64,000 bases of DNA from assembly GCA_910587005.1 (NCBI GenBank), contig CAJULB010000003.1:124001-188000 (forward strand), read 5' to 3'. The notes under the pieces were generated by a model. The model searched no databases and was not told the origin of the DNA. It worked only from the letters and a program-made list of their open reading frames with translations. Below are positions 19,081-28,601 of this stretch, piece by piece. Positions within the stretch are counted from its first letter, which is position 1. Every line of letters begins with the position of its first letter. This DNA is from an uncultured Christensenellaceae bacterium (GTDB taxonomy: Bacteria > Bacillota > Clostridia > Christensenellales > Borkfalkiaceae). The translations under genes and the position numbers were made by a program.

Positions 19081-21084
19081 ATGAAAAAAGTATTGACCAT
19101 ATTAGCAGGAATTACATGCGCCGGCTGTCTGTTGGGCGGGGTAACGCTTATGACCGCCTGCAACAACTCCGCCCCCGACTATTCCGACAAAGAAAAATGG
19201 ACGGTGGCTTCACCCGACGGTACGGTTAAATCGGAGATTACTATGGACTACGCGGGCAAGCTTTCCTACACAGTCAAAAAAGGCGACTTGACGGTAGTGG
19301 AAAAGTCCGCGCTGGGATTTACCATCGAGGAGGACGATTTCCGTCTGCTGACGGTAGAGGATACCAAAACACAAAGAGTGCAGGGCGAGTACGACAATAT
19401 CTCGGGCAAGCACGAAAAGGTTGCTTTCGACTGCAACGAAACGGTTGTTACGTTCAGGGGCTGGGATTTTTACCTCGATTTGACAATGCGCGCTTACGAC
19501 GACGGTTACGCTTTCAGATACGGTATAAGAGCCGTTGACGGAAGCTCGGGCACAATGACCGTCATAAGCGAGGATACCGAATTTGCCCTTCCTGAGTCAA
19601 CTCTCTGGGCAATGCCCTATAAGGGAATATACGACGGAACCAATTTCTACGCTTACGAGGCAAATTACGAGCGTCTGAAATACAACGAACTTGCGGATAT
19701 TTGCATATCTATGCCCGTGCTGTATCAGGTTAAGGGCAGCGAAACGTATTCGCTTATAACCGAGTCGGGGCTTATCGGCAGCGGTTTTTACGGTTCTTTC
19801 TTACAGGAAACGGAAGAAAACGAGGGTACGGGTAAATTGCAGACGGTGCCTACGCCCGCAGGCTTTATGATTGACGATAACCGGATAAATTATCCGTTCA
19901 CTTCCCCGTGGAGAATGGGCATAACGGGCGATTTGGCTACCGTTGTAGAAAGCGAGCTTGTTGAAAAGGTGTACGACGACGCGGAATACTGGAAGCCCGA
20001 CAATTACGATACGCTTTCCGCCGAAGACAAGGCAATTTACACCTACGACTGGGTGGAAACGGGCGTTACCGCATGGAACTGGCTTATCCATTTAAACGAA
20101 TTTGCGCAAAACAATTACGATTTGCACAAGCGCTACGTTGACCTTGCCGAGGAAATGGGCTGGAAATACCTTATCGTAGACGGAGGCTGGAACAACGGTC
20201 TTAACGTTGAAGGCTTCATAGATTTTGTTAAAAACGCTAATTCAAGAGGCGTAAAAATCATCGTCTGGTGCAATGCTTTGACGGATTTCGGCTACGGCAG
20301 AAAGGAAATTCTCACGCAAAAGCTTGACCAGTGGAGCAGTTGGGGCGTTTCGGGTATAAAAATCGACTTCTTCGACGGTCAGAATGCGGAAAACCCTAAA
20401 TTCTACGGCGAGGATACGGGCACGATAAGCTGGTACGAAACTATTTATCAGGAATGTGCAAAGCGCAAAATGATAGTCAACTGCCACGGCTCTAATAAGC
20501 CCACGGGCGAGAGAAGAATTTACCCCAACGTTGTTAACCGCGAGGGTGTGTTGGGCAATGAAAATACGGGTATCGACGCGTCTGTTACGGTAAACCAGCT
20601 GTTTACGCGCGCTGTGGTAGGACCTACCGACTTCACGCCCGTAGTCAATCCGTTCAGCGAAGGTATGACTATGGCGCACAATATGGCGCTTGCAATTCTC
20701 TTCGAATGCGGCACTCCTTCCATGGCGGATTACGACAACACCTACTATAAAACGGAAATAAAGGATTTCTTTAAAGCAATACCCGCAAGACACGACGATA
20801 CCAAATTTCTCTGCGGCGAGCTTGACAGCCATTACGTCGGCGCGGTTCGTTCGGGCGAAAACTGGTTTGTCGGCGGGGTTAATGCCGGTTGGGAAAATAC
20901 TGTTAAAATCGACTTCTCGTTCCTCGACTCCGATAAAACTTACGCGGCGGAAATATTTATCAACGACTTAACCGACTATAAAAAGGTTACAAAGATTAAT
21001 ATTGATATAACAAGCGAAGACGAGCAGATTTTCGATATGGTCGTTAACGGCGGATTTGCAATCCGTCTTACGCCCAAAGGCTGA
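19081..21084 (+). CDS. GH97 glycosidase, lipoprotein, probably retaining alpha-galactosidase type
   Basis: A 667-residue surface lipoprotein (lipobox LMTAC, Cys27) of glycoside hydrolase family 97. The N-terminal beta-sandwich begins with SPDGTVKSEI; the TIM barrel spans about residues 300-570, and a C-terminal beta domain follows. Asp429 in GIKIDFFDG sits where retaining GH97 enzymes carry their nucleophile, and Glu488 in NREGVLGNE fits the acid/base. The 59-residue spacing resembles retaining alpha-galactosidase members rather than SusB-type inverting alpha-glucosidases. The ATG at 19081 is chosen because GAGGTGG lies just upstream; an earlier in-frame TTG has no such site. It is the only secreted glycosidase of the operon and probably trims the glycan before uptake. 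Confidence 0.88.
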   Translation: MKKVLTILAGITCAGCLLGGVTLMTACNNSAPDYSDKEKWTVASPDGTVKSEITMDYAGKLSYTVKKGDLTVVEKSALGFTIEEDDFRLLTVEDTKTQRVQGEYDNISGKHEKVAFDCNETVVTFRGWDFYLDLTMRAYDDGYAFRYGIRAVDGSSGTMTVISEDTEFALPESTLWAMPYKGIYDGTNFYAYEANYERLKYNELADICISMPVLYQVKGSETYSLITESGLIGSGFYGSFLQETEENEGTGKLQTVPTPAGFMIDDNRINYPFTSPWRMGITGDLATVVESELVEKVYDDAEYWKPDNYDTLSAEDKAIYTYDWVETGVTAWNWLIHLNEFAQNNYDLHKRYVDLAEEMGWKYLIVDGGWNNGLNVEGFIDFVKNANSRGVKIIVWCNALTDFGYGRKEILTQKLDQWSSWGVSGIKIDFFDGQNAENPKFYGEDTGTISWYETIYQECAKRKMIVNCHGSNKPTGERRIYPNVVNREGVLGNENTGIDASVTVNQLFTRAVVGPTDFTPVVNPFSEGMTMAHNMALAILFECGTPSMADYDNTYYKTEIKDFFKAIPARHDDTKFLCGELDSHYVGAVRSGENWFVGGVNAGWENTVKIDFSFLDSDKTYAAEIFINDLTDYKKVTKINIDITSEDEQIFDMVVNGGFAIRLTPKG

Positions 21085-21116
21085 AAAAAATAAAAATTAA
21101 AAAGGTAAGGTTAAAG

Positions 21117-22547
21117 ATGAAAAAGAAATTATTAGGCGCGCTGTGCGTTTCTATGGCGATAGCAATGACGGTTCCTCTTACCGCGTGCGGTAATAAGAAC
21201 ACCGGCAGCGGTCCGTGGTGGTCTACCACGGGCGAGCTGAACAAGGACGGCGACAACGTTGTTTTCGACGACGTAAGTATCCGCCTTACAACCATAGTCG
21301 GCGGCGCGGATAAAACTGCGTTCCAGCTTATTATAAATCAGTTCAATGCGGAATACAGAAACAAAATCAACGTCAATGTAACAAACGTCGGCGAGGGCGA
21401 CTTCGAAACGACCGTTACGCGCCAGATTACGCAAGGCGCAAACACCGCGCCCGACCTGATTATGACGCACCAGCGTTCGATGAAATCGTTCCTCAATTAT
21501 AAGGTAATTCAGCCTTACGACCTCGCAATGGAGGAAACGGGCGTTAAAATCGATTTATCGGCTTTTGCAGAGGGCGTCAACCAGTATTCCAACGTCGGCA
21601 CGGAGTATCAGTTCGGCGTTCCCGTAGACGCGGCGGGTATGGTGGTCTACTACAATGCGGATTTGCTTGCGCAGTATTCCGACAAAGTGCCCGAAACGCG
21701 TACCGAGCTTATGAGCGTTTGCAACGCTTATAAGACCGCAACGGGTAAAATGCCTATTTCGTGGGAAACAGCGGGCGACTTCTTCTGCAAATATTTAATG
21801 CCAACGGCGGTTTTGCAGAACGGCGGATATCTTTACAAGGAAGATTTATACGCGGACTGGTACGATAATCAGACGCAGCGCGGTATTTACAAGGACGCAA
21901 TCTTGTCCGTACAGGAATTCCTTGATAAGGGATATGCCGAGTTAGGCAAGGAAGAAATGTCAGGCGCTTCGAAATTCCTTAACAACGACGCAGTGTTTTA
22001 CGTATCTATGCCGTGGTACCGTACGGATATAATAAAGAACTATGCAAAACAGAATAATATCGCCGACAGCGAGGCGGAGGACAAAATAGGCGGCGCAAGT
22101 GTTTCGGGCTGGTTCGCAATGAGCAACGAAACCTCCGACAACGCAAAAAAGATATACGGCGATTCGCATATGTTCGCAATGACTAAAAAGGTTAAGGATA
22201 TTAACCAGAAAGCGGCTGTCTGCGAATTTGTAAAATGGTTTACCCAAAAGGCGGACGTAGGCGCGAAGTGGGCGGAAGCGGGGCACGTAACTCTTTCCAA
22301 CACGATAGCAAACTCCGACGAATACAAAAACAACAAGTGCGTTAATACCTTCATTAATAACTGGTACCCGCATCTTGACGCGTTCACCCCGATGGGCGTT
22401 ACGCCTTACTATATGGACGTATCCAAAAACCTGAGCGCACTGCTGTCCGAGGCAATCATTAACGGAAATCCCGAAAGCTTCGAGGGGCTTATAAAAGCGA
22501 AACAAAATGCTCTCAATTCCCAGATAGACATGCTGAATATGTCGTAA
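21117..22547 (+). CDS. Sugar ABC transporter substrate-binding lipoprotein
   Basis: A 476-residue family 1 extracellular solute-binding lipoprotein (lipobox PLTAC, Cys24). After a short linker it has the usual pattern AFQLIINQFNAEYRNKINV and RTELMSVCNAYKTATG. It sits 16 bp before the two permease genes, so it is the likely primary receptor of this CUT1-type importer. Its ligand should be an oligosaccharide, given the intracellular glycosidases encoded downstream. It lacks the InlB-type repeats of the other binding protein at 17271. Confidence 0.9.
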   Translation: MKKKLLGALCVSMAIAMTVPLTACGNKNTGSGPWWSTTGELNKDGDNVVFDDVSIRLTTIVGGADKTAFQLIINQFNAEYRNKINVNVTNVGEGDFETTVTRQITQGANTAPDLIMTHQRSMKSFLNYKVIQPYDLAMEETGVKIDLSAFAEGVNQYSNVGTEYQFGVPVDAAGMVVYYNADLLAQYSDKVPETRTELMSVCNAYKTATGKMPISWETAGDFFCKYLMPTAVLQNGGYLYKEDLYADWYDNQTQRGIYKDAILSVQEFLDKGYAELGKEEMSGASKFLNNDAVFYVSMPWYRTDIIKNYAKQNNIADSEAEDKIGGASVSGWFAMSNETSDNAKKIYGDSHMFAMTKKVKDINQKAAVCEFVKWFTQKADVGAKWAEAGHVTLSNTIANSDEYKNNKCVNTFINNWYPHLDAFTPMGVTPYYMDVSKNLSALLSEAIINGNPESFEGLIKAKQNALNSQIDMLNMS

Positions 22548-22563
22548 TAAACAGGAGGGAAAA

Positions 22564-23601
22564 ATGAAGTATTTTGAAAACAGCGTCAGAGACGAAAATC
22601 TGATTGCGAGAAAGCGCCAGAGAGCCAAAGAACAGGTTTCGGCGTACGCGCTGTTAACGCCGTTTATAATCATATTTATACTGTTTTCGCTTGTGCCGTT
22701 CATTATGGGCTTTGTATACGTTTTTCTCAGATACGACCCGTATGACGTAGGCGCAACGCAGTTCTACGGTTTAAAAAACTTCGAAATGCTGTTCAACAGC
22801 GATATTACGATGTCCAAAAGCTTTTGGGAATCGTTCGGCCCCGTTACCGTGTACGCGCTTTGCACCTTCCCGATAGGTACGATAGTCGCGTTTGTGCTGG
22901 CGTATTTCGTGAATATGTGCCCGCCCGGCTACAAGTTTTTCAGGGCGTGCATATATCTTCCCAGCCTTGTATCAATCTCGATTGCAGGTATTGTTTTCTG
23001 TAATATTTTCGGGCCGAGCGGTTCGGGACTTCTCAACTCTTGGTTCGGAACGGATATTGACTGGCTCGGCGGACTGCCGTTTAAGGACGACTTTTTAAGA
23101 TGGGTAGTAATACTAATCGTCTGCGTATGGATGGGCGTCGGCGGCAACTTCGTCATATATTCGGGCGTACTGCGCGATATCCCCAAATCGCTTTACGAAG
23201 CGTGCGAGATGGACGGCGGCGGCAGACTGCGTAAAATTTTACACGTAACCCTTCCCGGAATGAAATCCACGCTAAGCCTTACGATGTTCGGCACGGTTGT
23301 CGGTATGCTTGGTTTATACGGTCAGCCGTATGTTTTGAACACCATAGAAAACAAGGACGTTTTCGTCGGCCCTATGATGTGGATACAAAATTACCTTATG
23401 GGCGGGCTTACCTACGCAAAGCTTACGGGCTATATCTGCGCGGCGGCGCTTGTTCTTGGAATTATTTCGGCGGCGCTTGGGCTGATACAGCGTATAGCAA
23501 TGGCGGACAGAGTTCACGGCGATAAATACGGCGTTGCCTATGCAAGGTTTGCGCAATTGAAATCGCAGAGCGAAAAATATAAAGGGGGTGCAAGTCAATG
23601 A
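22564..23601 (+). CDS. Sugar ABC transporter permease (MalF/UgpA type)
   Basis: A 345-residue inner-membrane protein with six predicted helices, the first at about residues 30-55 (LLTPFIIIFILFSLVPFI). The EAA loop reads EACEMDGGGRLRKILHVTLP, which docks the ATPase. AGGAGG lies just before the ATG, and the gene overlaps the second permease by 4 bp. It forms a heterodimer with the next gene product. CUT1 family. Confidence 0.93.
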   Translation: MKYFENSVRDENLIARKRQRAKEQVSAYALLTPFIIIFILFSLVPFIMGFVYVFLRYDPYDVGATQFYGLKNFEMLFNSDITMSKSFWESFGPVTVYALCTFPIGTIVAFVLAYFVNMCPPGYKFFRACIYLPSLVSISIAGIVFCNIFGPSGSGLLNSWFGTDIDWLGGLPFKDDFLRWVVILIVCVWMGVGGNFVIYSGVLRDIPKSLYEACEMDGGGRLRKILHVTLPGMKSTLSLTMFGTVVGMLGLYGQPYVLNTIENKDVFVGPMMWIQNYLMGGLTYAKLTGYICAAALVLGIISAALGLIQRIAMADRVHGDKYGVAYARFAQLKSQSEKYKGGASQ

Positions 23602-24527
23602 GAAGCGTCAACACCAAAAAACGGCTGACAAAGTCGCAGATTACCGCCCGCAGGGAAAAAATAGTATCGTTTATCGTGCTTGCAATTGCGGCTTTTCTGT
23701 TTGTGTTTCCGCTGATTTATATGCTTGGAACTTCCTTTAAGTCCGAGCTGGATTTGCAGACGCACCCCGAAAAGATTTTTCCCACCCCGGGACAATGGAC
23801 GCTTAAACACTATACGGGCTTTTTCATTACCGCAAGCGGAGAACTCGACAATATGCCGAAGTGGATGTTCAACTCCATCTGGAGTACGGCGGCAACGGTA
23901 GGTCTTACGCTTTTAACCGACCTTATAGTCGCGTACGTTGTAGTGTTTCTGCGCTGGAAGGGCAAAAAAGTATTTATGAAGCTGCTTTTTGCCTGGATGG
24001 CGGCGCCCACGGTCATAGGTACCGCGCCCGGTCTTATGATTTTCCAGACGGTTAAAAACGCACTCGGCGCAAACACCTCCGCGGGAACTTACATGCTTGT
24101 ATATTTCTGGCTTGTCGTTCCCGGCATTACCGGAGTATTCAACGTTATTCTTATGAATAACTTTTTCCGCACAATACCCGTCGATATAATCGAAAGCGCT
24201 AAAAGCGACGGTGCAAGCCATTTTAAAATTTTTACCAAAATAGTTTGCCCGCTTGCAAAATCCACAATGATGGTTATAGTGCTTTTCACGTTTGCGGCTT
24301 CGTGGAACAACCTGCAAGGCCCCCAGCTATTAATGGCGGGCGAAGGTCAGGCAATTCAGACGATTACCGTCGCCCTTGCCGAAAGCTACGGCGGCAGCTC
24401 GGCGTGGGGCGCGCAGGGCGTGTCTATGGCGACTGCGGTATTCTCGCTGATACCTGTTTTAATCATATTTATATTCACGCAAAACAAAATGATAGAGGGA
24501 CTTGCGTCCACGGGCGTAAAGGGGTGA
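23598..24527 (+). CDS. Sugar ABC transporter permease (MalG/UgpE type)
   Basis: A 309-residue inner-membrane permease with the EAA motif in ESAKSDGASHFKIFTKIVCP and a first helix near residues 23-43. It ends in the family-typical C-terminal helix followed by a short tail (QNKMIEGLASTGVKG). It is the partner of the upstream permease, whose last codons it overlaps. The ABC ATPase gene starts 3 bp after it. Confidence 0.93.
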   Translation: MRSVNTKKRLTKSQITARREKIVSFIVLAIAAFLFVFPLIYMLGTSFKSELDLQTHPEKIFPTPGQWTLKHYTGFFITASGELDNMPKWMFNSIWSTAATVGLTLLTDLIVAYVVVFLRWKGKKVFMKLLFAWMAAPTVIGTAPGLMIFQTVKNALGANTSAGTYMLVYFWLVVPGITGVFNVILMNNFFRTIPVDIIESAKSDGASHFKIFTKIVCPLAKSTMMVIVLFTFAASWNNLQGPQLLMAGEGQAIQTITVALAESYGGSSAWGAQGVSMATAVFSLIPVLIIFIFTQNKMIEGLASTGVKG

Positions 24528-24530
24528 TTT

Positions 24531-26309
24531 ATGGAAACAACGGAAAATAACAAAAACAACCAGACGTTTTTATCTTTGCGGCATCTTGTAAAGGTATATC
24601 CCAACGGAGAGAAAGCCGTTTACGACTTTAATCTGGAAATAGCCAAAAACGAATTTATCGTTATCGTCGGGCCTTCGGGCTGCGGTAAGTCCACGACTTT
24701 AAGAATGGTTGCTGGGCTTGAAGATATAACCGACGGCGACATCTATCTCGGCGACGAGCTTCTGAACTACAAGCCGTGCAAAGACAGACATATGGCAATA
24801 GTATTCCAAAGCTACGCGCTGTACCCGCAGATGAACGTGTTCCAGAATATCGCTTTCCCCCTTACAATCAATAAATATCCCGCGCCCGTAGTCAACGAAA
24901 CGCTTTTAAGCTGTGCGCAGTTAAGCGGATTGATTGAACGGCTCGGCGTGGTGAAAATTGCCGAAGCTTTTAAAACCGTTAACGAAACCAAGTCGAAATT
25001 CGGTAACGTTTCCGAGGATTTGGCGGTGCTTCTCGACGTAGAGTATTGCACGGCTAAACTGCTTGTCAAGCTTTACAATTCGCTGAACGGCGAAACGAAA
25101 ACGGCTGTTGAAAGCAATGCGGAGCAGATTGCGGCGGAGTGGAATGAAAAGCTTGCCGAAACGGCGCAGACCGAACAGGCAAAGCTTAACGCGGAAAACG
25201 TTAAGCTGAACGAAAAATTCCACGTTTTAAACGGCGACGGTACCGAAAAAAGCGAAACGAGAAAGCTTACTCGCTACGAAATCAAAACCAAAGTTTACGA
25301 AACTGCCGATAAACTCGACTTAACGCCCTATCTCGATAAGCTCCCTAAGGAGCTTTCGGGCGGGCAGATGCAGCGCGTTGCGCTCGGCAGAGCGATTATC
25401 AAAGACGTGCCGATATTCTTAATGGACGAACCGCTTTCCAACCTTGACGCTAAATTAAGGCTGACAATGCGCAGCGAGATTGTTAAACTGCACAACCGCA
25501 TAAACGCAACAACTATTTACGTCACCCACGACCAGATAGAGGCTATGACAATGGCGTCGCGTATCGTTGTAATGAGCCGCGGTTTCGTTCAGCAGATAGG
25601 CACTCCCGAAGATATTTACAACAACCCCTCAAACGTATTCGTTGCCCGCTTTATCGGTTCGCCTTCGATGAATTTATTCGAAATGGACTACGATTTGAGC
25701 AAAAACGCGTTTACCTACGGCGGTTTCGATATTCCCGCGCACAAAAGCTTTAAAACCGCATACCAAAAATTTTATGCGGAAAAGTGCGGGATATTCGAGG
25801 AAATCAACGCTAACTTCGATTTAGCCGCGCGAGAGCAGATTTTAAAAATTCTTTCGGTTCTCGGCACAAGCAAAGTCAAAACGCAAACCGCTAAAAAAGG
25901 CAACATTATAACAAGGACGGCAGACTTCTTTAAAAATCTTTTCAAAAAGAAAGATAAAGAGGAGGTGGACGTCTGGCTTAAAGAAAAAACTATCGCCAAA
26001 GAAAAGCTTGAAGAACTGCGTTTGCGCGGTTCGGGCGTAAACAAATTGTTTATAGGTATCCGTCCCGAGCGTCTTGAAGTGGAAAAGGTGGTAAGCGGAA
26101 AAAATTACGACGGTTGTCTTGTCATAGAGCCTACGCTTACCGAGCTTCTCGGCGGCGAATATAACGTTCACTTTGAATTTTGCGGAAGAAATATGATAGG
26201 CAAGCTCGCCGCAAAGCACAAGCTGAGCGCGGGCGACAAAATCGCCGTAAGATTTTCCGCCGACGATTTATACGTATTCGACCCCGTTACGGGCGATACA
26301 ATCAAATAA
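24531..26309 (+). CDS. Sugar-importer ABC ATPase with two large insertions
   Basis: A 592-residue ATPase of the MsmX/UgpC/MalK group, which is normally about 370 residues. It has Walker A GPSGCGKST (47-55), Q-loop Gln93, signature LSGGQ (275-279), Walker B FLMDE (296-300) and H-loop His333. Between Q-loop and signature, in the helical domain that contacts the permeases, about 130 extra residues (about 118-250) are predicted to be helical and charged. A second, Lys-rich insertion of about 90 residues (about 408-500) interrupts the C-terminal regulatory domain before GVNKLFIGIRPERLEV. All catalytic motifs are intact, so it should be active. Many Firmicute CUT1 loci lack an ATPase and borrow a shared MsmX; this operon has its own. 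Confidence 0.9.
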   Translation: METTENNKNNQTFLSLRHLVKVYPNGEKAVYDFNLEIAKNEFIVIVGPSGCGKSTTLRMVAGLEDITDGDIYLGDELLNYKPCKDRHMAIVFQSYALYPQMNVFQNIAFPLTINKYPAPVVNETLLSCAQLSGLIERLGVVKIAEAFKTVNETKSKFGNVSEDLAVLLDVEYCTAKLLVKLYNSLNGETKTAVESNAEQIAAEWNEKLAETAQTEQAKLNAENVKLNEKFHVLNGDGTEKSETRKLTRYEIKTKVYETADKLDLTPYLDKLPKELSGGQMQRVALGRAIIKDVPIFLMDEPLSNLDAKLRLTMRSEIVKLHNRINATTIYVTHDQIEAMTMASRIVVMSRGFVQQIGTPEDIYNNPSNVFVARFIGSPSMNLFEMDYDLSKNAFTYGGFDIPAHKSFKTAYQKFYAEKCGIFEEINANFDLAAREQILKILSVLGTSKVKTQTAKKGNIITRTADFFKNLFKKKDKEEVDVWLKEKTIAKEKLEELRLRGSGVNKLFIGIRPERLEVEKVVSGKNYDGCLVIEPTLTELLGGEYNVHFEFCGRNMIGKLAAKHKLSAGDKIAVRFSADDLYVFDPVTGDTIK

Positions 26310-26362
26310 AATCAATTAAAAAAATTGCCGAAAGGCTAAAATTTAAAATTCAGGAGGAAATT

Positions 26363-28528
26363 ATGAACAAAAAATTCAAATGGGCAATACCCTTCGCCGT
26401 AATGGCGTTGACCTGCGGTATTGCGGCAGGCTGCGGAGGACACAAGCACGACTACACCGAATGGGGCAGTAACGAAACCCAGCACTGGAAGCAGTGTCCC
26501 GAGGACGGCGAACAGGATGCAAACACGGTTGAAAACCACGGCGCGCCCAATGCAGAAGGAAAGTGCCCCGACTGCGGATACCTGCTCCACACCCACTCGT
26601 ACACGGAATGGGGTCATAGCTTTACCCACCACTGGAAGCAATGCCCCGACGATAAAACTATGGACGAAAGCACAAAAGCTCCGCACGGCACCCCCAACGC
26701 GGACGGACAGTGCCCCGACTGCGGTTATCAGCTTTTGAAAATGGTAAACCAGTCCTTTAAGCTTTTACTGCGCAAGGACGCTCAGAACACGCCCGTAACC
26801 TCTTTCGACGGTATTACGCTTGAAATTAAGGACGGTGACGAAGCGCTTGAAGAGAATACCGACTATACGTTGATAAAGGGCGAAAACGGCGTGCTTACGT
26901 TACAGAAAATCGTTTCGGGCGAGTACAGCCTTATGGTTTCCGCAAACGACGGTGAATACATATTCTCCGGCACGGTCAATGTGGACGGTAGCGAACAGGA
27001 CGTTGTTTTGCAGTACAACCGCGCATCTGCAACCGCCCACTCGTATTTAATCGACCTCAACCATATGAACGACGCAGAGCCTTACTTTGCAATCAACGCA
27101 AGCGTTACCGACGGATTTATGTGGTGGAATTCGCCCGTTCCCGAAATAACGCTTAAACTTGCGGACGAGGTTAAAAACAGCAAAAACGTCAAGCTTGAAT
27201 TCAATCTTAAAGCAAGCAACGCCAACAACCAGCCCAACAACGCTTTCGGTATAGTTATGGCGGAGGATTGCAGGGGTATTGCGCTTAGCCTTTGGAATAC
27301 CGAAAACGAAACCGACGGTATCAAGCTGCATAACCTCAGCGGACGCAAGCTCGGCACAGACGGTTACGACAACGATAAAGCCGCTACGCTTAAATGGCTT
27401 GAAGATGCTATTTACGGCGAAAACGGCGTGGATATCCGCGTAGTACGCGCAGGAAGCACGATTAAGTACTTTGCAAAGAACGCAGACGGTAAATATATCT
27501 GCTTCAAAGCGGACGTATGCCCCGCAGACGCGCAGACCGAAATCAGGTTTATGGGCGCGGGCTCCGACTTCATAATCAAAAACTTCGAAGTTGACGGAAA
27601 TTATACCGAAACCGCGATTGCATACAGCGCTACGCTTACGGTGCTTGACGCGGAAGAAAACAATGTAACGCTTGAAGCAGGCGCAAAAGCCTTGCTTATC
27701 AGCGGCGCGACAAGCTACGAAACCGCTTTAACTGCAAATACGGACGGAACCTACGCTATAAGCGGTAATTTTGTCCCCGGCTTGTACACTGTAAGTATTC
27801 TCGGCAAAATAAGCGGATATACCTCCGCCGAAGTACAGGTCGGCGACGCGTCTACAACTGCCGTTCAACTGACTTTGGGCGATTATGCGGTTGCAACCAA
27901 ATATCACCACACCAACAACCACGGTATGGGCGAATGCGATTTCGAAACGCTTATCGGAATTGAAGAAAGCCAGATAAAAATCAATACCGCCGAGGCAAAC
28001 GGTAAGGTTGTTGACGGGTTCTGGTGCTGGAATTCGCCCGTTCCCGAGGCTGTGCTTGTGCTTTCGGACGAGGCAATGAACGCAAACGCAGCGGTTCAGC
28101 TTGAATTCAACTTAAAAGCCGCTAAACCCAACGACCAGCCTAACAACGCGTTCGGCATTGTTATGACGTCGGGTTACAAGGGCGTAAATATGAGCTTCTG
28201 GAATACGACCAACGATGTAGACGGCGTTATCTGCCGTGCATTAAAGGGTTGCTTGCTCGGAAATGACGAATTCAGCGACGATAAAGACAATACCAACGAC
28301 TGGATTGAAGTGCTTGCTTACGGCGAAAGCGGCGTAAATATCCGCGCAATCCGCAACGGCACAACTATTGAGTTCTGGGCGGAAAACACCACCGGCGCAA
28401 CCGCAGAATGGGTAAAAATATTCGAAACCACCTGCGGCGAGAACGATAAAACGGATATTAAATTCCTTGGAATGGGCTCCGACTATACCGTTTCGAATAT
28501 AGTTGTAACTGTTAATCCCGAAGCATAA
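26363..28528 (+). CDS. Lipoprotein with His/Cys-rich repeats and two sandwich-like binding modules
   Basis: A 721-residue lipoprotein (lipobox AAGC, Cys24). Two tandem ~60-residue repeats follow, each with H-x-Y-TEWG, HWKQCP, a central His, and GxCPDCGY; the paired Cys and His suggest metal binding or a disulfide spacer. A small Ig/SpaA-like segment separates them from two homologous ~190-residue modules (bases about 27040-27600 and 27890-28510). These share the motifs WWNSPVPE/CWNSPVPE, LEFNLKA, QPNNAFGIVM and FLGMGSDY, and are probably beta-sandwich carbohydrate-binding modules. A weaker linker similar to a carboxypeptidase-regulatory domain lies between. The ATG at 26363 follows AGGAGG (26352-26357); earlier in-frame starts have no such site. 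The family is not recognised. It is probably a glycan-capture protein of the importer. Confidence 0.75.
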   Translation: MNKKFKWAIPFAVMALTCGIAAGCGGHKHDYTEWGSNETQHWKQCPEDGEQDANTVENHGAPNAEGKCPDCGYLLHTHSYTEWGHSFTHHWKQCPDDKTMDESTKAPHGTPNADGQCPDCGYQLLKMVNQSFKLLLRKDAQNTPVTSFDGITLEIKDGDEALEENTDYTLIKGENGVLTLQKIVSGEYSLMVSANDGEYIFSGTVNVDGSEQDVVLQYNRASATAHSYLIDLNHMNDAEPYFAINASVTDGFMWWNSPVPEITLKLADEVKNSKNVKLEFNLKASNANNQPNNAFGIVMAEDCRGIALSLWNTENETDGIKLHNLSGRKLGTDGYDNDKAATLKWLEDAIYGENGVDIRVVRAGSTIKYFAKNADGKYICFKADVCPADAQTEIRFMGAGSDFIIKNFEVDGNYTETAIAYSATLTVLDAEENNVTLEAGAKALLISGATSYETALTANTDGTYAISGNFVPGLYTVSILGKISGYTSAEVQVGDASTTAVQLTLGDYAVATKYHHTNNHGMGECDFETLIGIEESQIKINTAEANGKVVDGFWCWNSPVPEAVLVLSDEAMNANAAVQLEFNLKAAKPNDQPNNAFGIVMTSGYKGVNMSFWNTTNDVDGVICRALKGCLLGNDEFSDDKDNTNDWIEVLAYGESGVNIRAIRNGTTIEFWAENTTGATAEWVKIFETTCGENDKTDIKFLGMGSDYTVSNIVVTVNPEA

Positions 28529-28564
28529 ACCGAATAAGTTTTTAAAACAAAGCTAATGGAGGGG

Positions 28565-28587
28565 CGGGGCGGCGTTACGCCGCCCCG
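28565..28587 (+). other. Perfect GC hairpin between SD-like sequence and GH31 start
   Basis: CGGGGCGGCG and its perfect complement flank a TTA loop. A purine-rich GGAGGGG lies immediately before the stem, and the GH31 ATG at 28602 lies 14 bp after it. No T-run follows, so it is a poor terminator. Folding would bring the SD-like sequence to about 14 nt from the ATG. It may tune expression within the operon. Confidence 0.6.
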
Positions 28588-28601
28588 CAAACCTTAAAAT
28601 T

